Below, piece by piece: positions 1 through 8,510 of a stretch of 41,104 bases of DNA. The translations under genes and the position numbers were made by a program. The stretch is from Gnetum montanum (Eukaryota; Streptophyta; Gnetopsida; Gnetales; Gnetaceae). Numbering within the stretch: position 1 is the first letter of the stretch; every line of letters begins with the position of its first letter. Below the pieces are notes generated by a model. It did not search any database, was not told the origin of the DNA, and saw nothing but the letters and a program-made list of their open reading frames with translations. Location: NCBI GenBank assembly GCA_015680685.1, contig MNCI01038361.1:44694-85797 (forward strand), written 5' to 3'.

Positions 1-1260
1 GCATGGCAGCATCCAAGGGTTCAGATGTACCTTGTTTCTAGCCTTGGATCTACTTATGTAAATTGGACACTCTGGAGTACGTTTGGTACTTTTCGTTGAA
101 TAGTTCTAGGATCGTACTCCACCTCCTGATGGTTTCCAGTTCTAAGGACCAGTACCAACTCTTTGCTTCTTTGGTGAGTGTCCTTGGGAAAAAATTAAGT
201 TTTTTCCACTCATTTTCTATATTCTACAAGGCACAAGCATCATGGAATGCCTATAAATGATTTTTTGGATCTGCATTGTATCCCCCTTCAAATCGTGGGA
301 TGTTGTTCATGTCTAAACGTTTGATCCGACTATCTTTTAAATGCGTTGTGGGAATCCTAACTACCTCTGTTATGTCAAGCATACTTCGGGTTGCGAGTAG
401 GGGCTTGTCATGATCATCTCTTTCATGACGCCTGTGATGTTTGCGTGGTTCCGTACTCTTCCTACGTCCTTGCCTTTCTCCTCTCTCTCGACTTTCCCGT
501 CGAGGTCTTTCATCCTTTTTACCTTTATCCTCACCTTTATGTTCATGGTGGCTGCACCCATATGTGGAAGGAGAGGGTGAGTAATGTGAAGAAGGGGAAG
601 AAGAAGGGGAACCATCACCATGATGATATTTCTTGCCTTCTCTTCGGCTATTACCGCCTCGATCGTGGTGACATTCTAAGTGTCCATCCTTAGCATAAGT
701 GGTTGTTCCCTCTATGAACAGTTGGTGTTCATGGACATTAGAACCAGGGATATGTATTGTTGATCATAGGTTCTAATACCCAACCTCCTCACCATCGTTA
801 GGAGGGGGAACATCATTTGTTAGAGAACCTGTGATAAGGGGTTCTTCATCTCCTATTTCGCTAAGGACGTGCGGGGCTTTGCCCTTCAGAAAAGTATGTT
901 GGATCTCCTGCCTTAAGTCCCTCATACATTGGGCATCTATGGGATAATAATCCCTCATGTCAAAATCTTCGCAACATATTCAACAAATAGTTCTTGCATG
1001 CCAATCTGTGCCAAGGCACGGAAAAGCACGCGAGAGATTGATCGATCTGGGGGTAACACAATGTTACCTTGAAAATCTCTCCATCGCAGCTGCTCGTCTT
1101 GATGGAGGACAAAAGTGAAGTTTGGAATATGCCTATGAGGATGAGTATAAACTATCTTGTATTGTTTAGGACTTGGCTGATTTTGGTTATGTTTTTTATG
1201 TTGTTGACTGTCTCGTGTATGGTCCTTAGGTGGTGAGTTGCTCTTATGAGAAGAAGGCAT
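1..1260 (-). pseudogene. gag of element A, broken, partial
   Basis: Gag builds the particle that packages the element RNA. The likely start is the ATG at 1260 (MPSSHKSNSPPKD...). A hydrophilic N-terminal part runs to 955, and the reading shifts frame near 958. A very charged Lys/Arg/Glu-rich segment follows at about 370-700. The retrotransposon-gag (capsid) core lies at about 60-300, seen as RFEGGYNADPKNHL, then LTKEAKSWYWSLELETIRRW, then LELFNEKYQTYS. The part from 958 and the capsid core share one frame, interrupted by several stops (for example inside the capsid core and just after it). The alternation of tryptophans and charged helices, with the EAxxWYxxL pattern, is typical of plant Ty3/gypsy gag. 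Downstream nucleocapsid and pol lie off the left edge. Confidence 0.75.
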
Positions 1261-1382
1261 TTTTATTGGTGTGCTAATTCACCATTATATAATTTTTTTC
1301 TTTTAATTAACCTAAAGGTTTGTTAAGGCTCACAACAATGTGAGTGATATTCCTTATGTTCTATTTAGCACACAAACACTTA

Positions 1383-1402
1383 GTCCTTGGCAATGGTGCC
1401 AA
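1383..1402 (-). other. Primer-binding site, tRNA-Asp type, CpG-decayed
   Basis: Directly next to the LTR on the minus strand is TTGGCACCATTGCCAAGGAC. The plant tRNA-Asp primer site is TGGCGCCGTTGCCGGGGA. The differences fall at CpG sites changed to CpA and at one neighbouring G-to-A change, as expected from methyl-cytosine deamination in a silenced element. The site proves which end of the LTR faces the element body. Confidence 0.75.
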
Positions 1403-1822
1403 TGATGAGTGGCAAGGTACCCCTACACTCAACCATATGAAACGAGCATAGCACATGCGATACGGTCGAACTCCATAGACTAAATGCCTAAACACCCCAT
1501 GGAACACTTGGGGTTAATCATTCATTGTCTTCCCAGACTTACTTTTAGTTGTCACGGTGTATGGTTAAGTAAGTTCGAGGTATATGATTTTTATAGTCTT
1601 TTTTGGTTTTTCTCCTATTCTATCAAGGTGAAGGGTTGAGAGAGCTAACTAACTCTAACTAAGGACTAAGTCTAAATTAACTAGCGTTACCATCCGTTCC
1701 CACTTACCGTACACACCCTGAACCTATGCAACTGTGGCTACCAAACGCTAATTGTTACTAGGATCACCACACGTAACACACGTGCTCGAAGTGGTCGTAC
1801 TGAGGCACTTAACTAGCCTAAA

Positions 1823-1996
1823 CATGATAAATAGTCGATTCCTTAACTAGCCGTACACATCCATAGATGCTTGTAATCAAGTTGTACTCATCCCGCATTC
1901 TAGGAGTTGAGGGTGAGAGAGACTAATCATGATGAGTAGCCGATTCCTTGATTAGCCGTACACATTCATCAATGCTCGTAATCAAGTCATACTCAT
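1823..1996. repeat. 69-bp tandem duplication inside the LTR of element A
   Basis: Positions 1823-1891 and 1928-1996 are diverged copies of one 69-bp segment, 105 bp apart from start to start. Both read CATGAT..AGT.G, then GATTCCTT.A.TAGCCGTAC, then AATGCTxGTAATCAAGT-like sequence. The related LTR at 4853-5749 shows the equivalent region only once, so the duplication arose in one branch. Confidence 0.8.
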
Positions 1997-2285
1997 GCCA
2001 TGCTAATGCAGGTAATAAATAATAGGTAGGAAATAACATGTAATAAACCTATTCCATGCACTGCAAGGTTTATCCACAAAGCTCATCTTTATTGCTGTAC
2101 ACAACTTGCGTTCAGGTACAAAGCTACTCGAACAAAGAGCCATTCACTTGGGGACTCCTACTACGGGCACATGGAAAATATTTTATCTCTGGAGTGATCA
2201 AACTGCCATAGTTTTCCTACTTTAAGCCTAGGATGAGAAATGAGGGGAGTGCTGCCTCTTATTTATAGATCTGGCGGTGGACCAT

Positions 2286-2373
2286 GATATCGCGTACGCG
2301 ATATCACAGGGGATGACGTGATATCGTGACGGCCGTGATATCACGTATGCGATATCGTGGTACATGCGATATC
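2286..2373 (-). promoter_or_regulatory. Array of six GATATC palindromes upstream of the LTR TATA box
   Basis: Exact GATATC occurs at 2286, 2300, 2320, 2337, 2351 and 2368. The flanks are palindromic too (CGTGATATCACG or GCGATATCGC-like). In minus-strand orientation the array covers the U3 segment from just inside the LTR start to about 20 bp upstream of the TATA box. The position suggests enhancer or transcription-factor sites; the protein that would bind is unknown. Confidence 0.8.
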
Positions 2374-4156
2374 ACGTCTCATCAGGTGACGTATGTGAGA
2401 TTTATCATGCAACATGGTTGTACTAAGATCCTTGTAGATCTAATGCAAAATGGGAGTAAGAGTAATCACAAGGCACTCAAAAATCCAATGCTATTCTAGG
2501 GGTTCTCATTGGAAAGACATGCACCCATGCCTAATGGTTGGTGGATTCTCTGGATTCAGCATTCAAAAAAAAAGAGAAAGGAAAAAATAAAGAAAGTGTC
2601 ACAAAGCCAAAATCACTTCTCCCTTGAACAAAATGCCAAGTGATCATACACCTTGTTGTTCTGGTACTCTCATAGTCGCTCATCATGGGATGAAACAATG
2701 CAGTGTCACTAATTAGAGGAATGGACTTGGTCCTGATCTTGGAATAATGGGACACATTAATCATGCCTTACATGTAGGATTCATTCTACCATGGGTTAGT
2801 TACCTCATGTCCCAATCTCTACAATCCCTTATATAGTCCATCTCATCTCGCTGTTCATGTAAATGTAGCTCAAGTCTCGTATAGCATAGAATTCTTACCT
2901 CATTCCGGTGATACTTACATGAGTGTGTTTTGTGGAACTAGTGTGGATTACATTTAACCCTTCTAGTACCTATAGACATTTTAAGGTGTGGTTATGCAAG
3001 GGCATTATAGGTTGGAACCTGCTTTGGGGAGGATCCACTTGCATGATTTTTATAATTTGCACTCATAACACATCCTCCGCATGCCATCTATTACCCCTAG
3101 CATATTTTCAATGATATTCTTTCCCTTATTACTATGCCTTTGATTCAAACATTCCTATGAACCATCACATAGCCTTTTCCTCCCCCTTATCATCTGAGAT
3201 CCTTATTGATAAATTCCACACCATCATAATTTTCATGCCTTCAGAACTAGTTGAATTACCCTGGAACCCTTTCACACTCATCTAGATGTCCTTAGTTTAC
3301 ATCATTTAATTTCAGACAAATATCAAAAATTCGGTACATTCTATAAAGTGCCCTAACATTGATAGGCCGCGATATCGCATCCCAAAAATATATATATACG
3401 CGACCCCCCTGCGCTAATCAACATCATTTGCAACTGTTCGTGCGAGGGAAGTTTTTCAAATTCCTCTCTATGACTCGTGATTGCACACCCCTTGCTTTCA
3501 TATTCATAACTCGCTCGCTGGTACTCCAATTTTCATTTTGTTTGAACCTACTTGAACCCGAACTATTCAACTTAGTCGTGGGGGAGGGGCACACACTGAA
3601 TAGCGCATAAATTTTTTGAAATTTTTCATCGACGAAAGGACATTATTAAGGATAATTAGTTATAAAATTAAGGATAAATGCACCAAAAACAATTTCATCT
3701 CCTTAGTTATACCAGGAAACTAGATTTGGAAACCACCTAAGCAAAGAGAATTAAATATTATAATCTTTCAGGGACATTTTCTCCTACTAATTAACATCAC
3801 ATGGAGATAAAGAAAATTCATTAAGGCAAGCAGTAAGGTATAACCTAGCTTTGGTAACAACCTTACTAACGATTGGCCCCATGTGATTGCAAATGGCCCT
3901 GAAACGCAGATAACAGGAAGGTCCTGCTCAAGGTGTGATCAAGCAACCTAGGAGAGGTGAAGGACAAGTGCCTACTAAAAAACATGCATAGAAGGAAGAA
4001 TAATCATTTAGTATCCATCAAGAAGACCCTGCCACTATACAATCAAGGTAGGTGGATGGAGGAGCTGCTGCAGTGTCTAAACAGGGATGACATCTCACAT
4101 TGCCACAAGATTGTGTTCAGGCCATCCATGAAAGGTTCATATTAATTGTAGTGATC

Positions 4157-4660
4157 ATGGAATTAAACTTTGGAGCTTTTCTAGAATTTGCTCTGAAGGC
4201 CGTTAGGGATCACCTCAAAGGGTCCCCATTGTGGCCTACCCTTTCTGAAAGCGGTGCCTAGTACGTAGGGGAAACATACCAATTTTAACACAACAAAGAA
4301 GAAGGAACCATGGTTAACATTTGTGGTGTGACTATTGATTTCTTTGTTCAAGCCATTTCGGAAGTACTAAACCTTTCGCATACAAGGCCAAAGGTTGCTC
4401 AGAACTAGCTTGACACTTTTAGAACCAAGAAACTTAATAAACTATTAACAGAGAATAAAAGGGTGATGAAAGACAAAGAGAAGGCTAACTGGGATGCCTC
4501 TGTGGCACAAGTGAAAACTTACATGCACACCAAGGCACTCAAGGACTTACAAGAGGAGAAACTATAGGCTATACTCCAACACCATCAAATCCCAAGACCT
4601 GGAGCATAAGACAAGGGAAAGACACCCATGGAGGAGCCACCGTCACTAGGAACTACATGA
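4157..4660 (+). pseudogene. Decayed 3' ORF of element B, possible plant-transposon-protein-like domain
   Basis: One frame of 167 codons from ATG 4157 to TGA 4658-4660 reads as protein despite five internal stops. The first part is MELNFGAFLEFALKAV and SPLWPTLSES. A middle part (from about 4311) reads GVTIDFFVQAISEVLNL, resembling the G-x-x-I-x-F-x-x-x-x-I-N-x-x-L-x-L pattern of the 'putative plant transposon protein' domain found in extra ORFs of plant Ty3/gypsy elements. The last part is Lys/Glu-rich and probably coiled coil (4400-4570). The family link is an inference from a short pattern. The frame ends about 190 bp before the polypurine tract, as expected for the last ORF of an element. 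Confidence 0.45.
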
Positions 4661-4843
4661 GTTCCACCCAATCTTGTAGTTATAGGATTTTCTTTTGCGT
4701 TCTTCATGTCGTGTCTCAATTTTTTTCTGATTCCACATTAGGGCATGAATCCATTCTAGTCAGTCAATAATCCCATACCTATCCACTATGTAATCAATGG
4801 ATCTTGTTCTCACTTTAACTTGAGAATGAATTTTCATTCAGTC

Positions 4844-4852
4844 ATGGGGGTA
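4844..4852 (+). other. Polypurine tract of element B
   Basis: ATGGGGGTA lies directly before the TGATGAGT start of the LTR, in the position where plus-strand DNA synthesis is primed. It shows that the LTR to its right is a 3' LTR. Confidence 0.7.
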
Positions 4853-5749
4853 TGATGAGTCATGAATTATTGGCCGTGATATCATGTACGTGATATCATG
4901 TATGCAATATCATAGCCTAGATGCAATATCACGTACGTGATATCACAGCTATATGTGATATCACATATGCGATATCATAGCCTGTCTCCTCATCTATAAA
5001 TAAGAGGCAGGTAGATTTGGTAAAGAAGTTTTTTAGTTTTTTAGTTTTAAGTTTTCTCTAAGTTTTTAGTATTAAGGTAGGAACTTCTTGTTAGTTTTTC
5101 CTCTCAACCCTTTCTCCCAATGCATGCCCGTAGTGTGATGATTGTAATTATACAACATCCTTATTCGAGTGTGACATACTTGGACACGCACATGATCAGA
5201 AATAAAGATCGAGATTACTTCATCAATGTAGCATCCACTTAGCTTAATTATTTAATTGTTATTATTATTTATTGCTTTCTTAGTTAATATCTCTCTATCC
5301 TTATCTCCTAGTAACGTAGAATGAGTACAACTTAATCACAAGCATTTAAGTGTGACTACTTGGTAACCCAATAGCGTACCTAGGCCATGCGCTTGGTAAT
5401 CCCAATGGTAGTCATGCACAAGGTCCAAAATGTGTACGAATGATTAAGGAACAGATGCTCATCGCACTTAGGCTAGTTAGATTCTCTCTAATCCTCTCTC
5501 CTAGCTTAGTTGATATTATTTCCCATCATACCCAGGAGTATCATTAGTGTAGGAACACATCATACTCCTCACTCTGGACTAAACCATATGTGACAAAGCT
5601 AATACTAGTCTAGGTGGGAAGACAATGAACTGTGTTCTACGGGTAACTGTTTAGAAACCACAACTAGTCCGTCTGTGGAGTTTGATCGGATCATGCGTCA
5701 AATGTTCGTATTCATATGGTTGAGTGTAGGGCTAGCTCACCACTCATCA
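4853..5749 (+). repeat. 3' LTR of element B
   Basis: An 897-bp LTR bounded by TGATGAGT (4853-4860) and ACTCATCA (5742-5749), a perfect 8-bp terminal inverted repeat. It has a GATATC array at 4878-4976, a TATA box TATAAATA at 4995-5002 in a context shared with element A (ATCTATAAATAAGAGGCAG), and AATAAA at 5201-5206. No primer-binding site follows it, in line with its being the 3' LTR. The flank after 5749 (ATAGG) has no matching copy in view. Confidence 0.85.
4878..4976 (+). promoter_or_regulatory. GATATC palindrome array in the U3 of element B
   Basis: Exact GATATC at 4878, 4892, 4939, 4957 and 4971, plus two decayed units AATATC at 4906 and 4925 (CGATATC changed to CAATATC). It lies about 20 bp upstream of the TATA box, in the same place as in the other LTR. 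Conservation between two diverged copies suggests a functional cis-element rather than chance. Confidence 0.8.
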
Positions 5750-7917
5750 ATAGGATTGCTTGAGAGGACAAATTTTGCTAGATTTAACTTACTTGTAGAA
5801 GACAAAAACATACCTCTCTAGGAGGCAAACTTCTTTTGCATCTTTCCCAATGCTCCCTCCCAACTATTAGCTAATTAAAAATGAAAGTTAATTTCATGAG
5901 TAATCATAGTTTAATAAATTTATAACTCATTTTAGAATAAGCCAATGGATAAACCTTAATATAATGATCAATGTTACTCTTAATTAAAAATCTGTTATCA
6001 TGGTGACCAAAATAAAGGATCCTATGAAAAATCATGAAAAATAAAGATGAAAGAATAGGAATTTATTAAAAGTTATTTTCATCATCATCGCTTTTATTAA
6101 AAATAATGATTTCTAAAAATTAAAATGAATTTTTATATTAAAACCAATGATGACGTAACTTCTTATTAAAGTAATTATGTGTTTAATTTGGATTCTATAG
6201 ACTATAGAATTGATGAGTTTGTCAATGTGAATTTTAGTTGTCCACTTACTAATTTTCATTTACAGGTAGCTTATTGACATTGACTATCAAGTGCTGACCT
6301 CAACATTCCCGTGCTTAGAATAGGGCCTCAACCTATAAGTTTTTTTTTCTTGTTTTTTGTTTGGGTAGCCATGGGTATTGTTTAACATACCTTTTTCCAA
6401 ACTTCCTTTGTTTGATTAGTTTAAAAAAAGAGTTATTATTGCTATAGATTACTATGAATGAACAATATTGAGTCATTAATCAATATCAAATTAGATTGAC
6501 AAGTAATTTAGGAGAAGGAATTAGTCAACTTGATATAAATTTATATACATATTCAATATTATCATAAAGCTATAGCTTGTTTTAAAATAGTATCTTTCCT
6601 GATTCAGTGGATTATTTATCTTAAGGGTAGTTATTTTCTTTGGTAATGCTAAACAGAAGGTCATGATTAATAAAAAAATTATAACACCTAAACATTACTA
6701 CATCCCTTCTACACGCCTAAACACCATCAAGTTCATGGCTCCATCACTAAATGCATCAAGCTATCGTAGTTTCCATGGCAATAATGAATGCCTAAAATTT
6801 TATAACAGAAATATTAATGCCAGTGAGGATACCATTTGCCATTTGATAAGCACTACAACCATAAGGTTCTTGCAAATTTCATCCTTTTGGGTAGTTTGGT
6901 GAAGGTTAAGATAAACTACGCAATACCTTTTGTTGCACATAGTTATCAGTCCATGCCATAACATTATGGGAGCACAGTTAAGTGGCAACTGTAGTTGAGT
7001 TACTCAATGACTAATGACCACAAAGCTTACAAGCTACATGGCTATAGGCCATGCTGATCACACAAATGAAAGCTATGTTGGTCATGCAACTGTGTGATGA
7101 TGCAAGCCCATCATCCAACAGCTTATGGAAAGGAAGCAAGTTAAACTTCTACAAGTGAAGATCTCTGTGGCTGTTACTACGGTTGAATAAATTGAGCATC
7201 AGTTTTCTTGTCGATGTGAGCATGCTTTGTACTTTATGGTGCCAACAGTGATAGATCACTGTTGGACAAAAGCAATCCCTTCCTACTACTCTGGAAATGT
7301 GGTCCTTGTTTACCATGCTAAGCAGCATGGAATAATTTCTAATCATTATAGTCCTTACCAGTGCCACCGTTAGGTTGTCGGTCATATGTGAACCTTAAAG
7401 AAGTGCTGATTGATCTTACCATCCAACACAAGACATGAATCATTTCCTATTTTCCTTTGTTTTCTATTCTTTTTTCTAGTATTTATCATGATTTTGATAA
7501 ATATCACGTGTTATTTTTATTTTTCTTTCTTTCTTTATTCTCACCCATGATGTTATTGGCTAGGTGACTAACTAATCCAGGTTAACATTTCTGATTTTTT
7601 ATGTCAATTTTTTAAAACTTGGTTAAATAAAAATTTTGAAATAGTAGTAATAATTATAATGATAATGGGGACACATATGTCAATTGCTAAGATCTAAGCC
7701 ATTAAAAGGGTATTACGCAATGATGTCATTGAATGTAACGAATTTTCCTTTTCTTAAATGAACAATAATGCTTTCTATTGTGTTTATTTTCTATGTACAA
7801 GAATAAAAGTTGATGAGATGTAGGGCACCAAACATGCCAACGAATGCAAACAACTTTGAGCAATGAAGCACCAAAATATAGAAGGCATGGATATTTGATG
7901 AGGAATGGAGAAGAAAA
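5750..7917. other. AT-rich intergenic stretch, no gene recognised
   Basis: No reading frame with a recognisable domain was found on either strand. Short open frames near 6663-6988 and 7149-7385 overlap on opposite strands and look like chance. The only structure noted is the perfect inverted repeat at 7242-7265. The last 200 bases run into the left flank of the copia element. Confidence 0.6.
7242..7265. repeat. 24-bp perfect inverted repeat
   Basis: CCAACAGTGAT, spacer AG, then ATCACTGTTGG: 11-bp arms that match without error. It could form a cruciform or bind a dimeric protein, or be the remnant of a small transposon end. No target duplication was found around it. Confidence 0.8.
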
Positions 7918-8391
7918 TGTTAAATGTGTTTAATTCTTAAACATGATTTTTTAGTTTCTCTTGGTCTTTAGGAACTATCCTTAGGGATTCCATTGCTATT
8001 TTCATTCTTTAGAAGTTGAAGGGTCAACAGAAGTTGAAGGGTTAGACGTTATAGAAGTTGGAGGTTGAGCTATTACAGAAGTTGAAGGGTCAACAGAAGT
8101 TGAAGGGGTAGACGTTATAGAAGTTGAAGGTTCAGCTGTTACAGAAGTTGAAGGGTTAACCATTATAGAAGTTGAAGGGTTCACCATTATAGAAGTTAAA
8201 GGGGTGATTGTTATAGAAGTTGTTTCATATTAGGATTCAATTGCTATTTTCTATTGATGTATTTGCCTATTTAAAGGCCATTATTAGTTGAATAAAAAAG
8301 GAAAATTTAGTTGCCTTTATTCGCCTCTATATTATTTAGTTTCTTTTTTTAATCATCTAAGGCTAGTAGTGCACAACCTTAGAGGCTGATA
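7918..8391 (+). repeat. 5' LTR of copia element 1
   Basis: A 474-bp LTR starting TGTTAAATGTGTTTAATT and ending GGCTGATA. U3 contains a minisatellite of 18-24 bp units (8013-8220). A TATA-like CTATTTAAAGG is at 8268-8278 and AATAAAA at 8291-8297. It is longer than its 3' partner (409 bp), largely because of the number of minisatellite units. Confidence 0.9.
8013..8220 (+). repeat. LTR minisatellite with AGAAGTTGAAGG core
   Basis: About ten head-to-tail units of 24 bp, or 18 bp in two cases, each with AGAAGTTGAAGGGT followed by a variable half such as CAACCATTAT. The same unit is repeated about 7 times in the 3' LTR (12793-12945) and about 8 times in each LTR of element 2 (15217-15395 and 22466-22640). 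Its place in U3 upstream of the TATA box recalls the repeated enhancer boxes of other plant copia LTRs. Units are multiples of three, which creates a false minus-strand ORF. Confidence 0.85.
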
Positions 8392-8392
8392 G

Positions 8393-8404
8393 TGATATCA
8401 AAGC
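8393..8404 (+). other. Primer-binding site (tRNA-iMet), element 1
   Basis: TGATATCAAAGC, two G-to-A changes from the standard TGGTATCAGAGC. It lies one base after the LTR. Element 2 has the unchanged site at the equivalent place. Confidence 0.85.
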
Positions 8405-8510
8405 TTGGTTCAAGAGGCTAGAGAGAAAGTCCAATTTAGGAGACTAGAGAGAAAAGTACAGTAGTGTACCTAGTTTAGGAGGTTCGAGAGAAGGGCATAG
8501 TAGTGCATAA

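Larger units (their letters stand above)
1..2384 (-). mobile_element. 5' part of a Ty3/gypsy-type LTR retrotransposon (element A)
   Basis: Read on the minus strand the order is LTR (2384 to 1403), primer-binding site (1402 to about 1383), short leader, then gag (1260 to beyond position 1). That is the 5' end of an LTR retrotransposon whose pol and 3' LTR lie outside the window. The primer site fits tRNA-Asp, as used by Athila/Tat-type plant Ty3/gypsy elements; this lineage assignment is an inference because no pol is visible. The LTR belongs to the same family as the plus-strand LTR at 4853-5749, with the same terminal inverted repeat, TATA region and GATATC array. Several in-frame stops in gag show that it is dead. 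It may be nested inside element B, whose body should also extend leftward. Confidence 0.8.
1403..2384 (-). repeat. 5' LTR of element A
   Basis: A 982-bp LTR bounded by TGATGAGT at 1403 and CTCATCA at 2384, which form a near-perfect terminal inverted repeat. On the minus strand the order is a GATATC array (2286-2373), the TATA box TATAAAT (2267-2261), the leader, and an AATAAA signal (about 2093-2088). The stretch at 1411-1440 is the complement of the end of the LTR at 5711-5741, which confirms that the two are one family in opposite orientation. It holds an internal 69-bp duplication (1823-1891 and 1928-1996). Confidence 0.85.
2385..5749 (+). mobile_element. 3' part of a plus-strand Ty3/gypsy-type element (element B)
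   Basis: The right end is a 3' LTR (4853-5749) with a polypurine tract just to its left, so the element body must lie at lower coordinates. A decayed ORF occupies 4157-4660. From 2385 to about 3950 no recognisable domain was found. A lone GATATC at 3371 beside an alternating TA run stands in this interval. No reverse transcriptase or integrase is visible, so the 5' part is either lost or lies beyond element A, which may have inserted into this element. The left boundary is therefore only the edge of element A. Confidence 0.6.

Noticed and set aside
391-693. 100-codon plus-strand ORF
   Set aside because: It is antisense to the charged region of the element A gag, which reads sensibly on the minus strand.
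2286-2373. CRISPR-like look of the GATATC array and of the LTR minisatellites
   Set aside because: Repeat units are too short or directly abutting, there are no unique spacers of constant length, no cas genes, and the context is a plant LTR.
3359-3610. 83-codon ORF beside a GATATC and an alternating TA run
   Set aside because: No family recognised; probably within the untranslated 3' region of element B.
8002-8187. Repetitive Pro/Ser/Thr ORF on the minus strand (PSTS repeats)
   Set aside because: It is the antisense reading of the LTR minisatellite, whose units are multiples of three bases. The same would appear in any such repeat.
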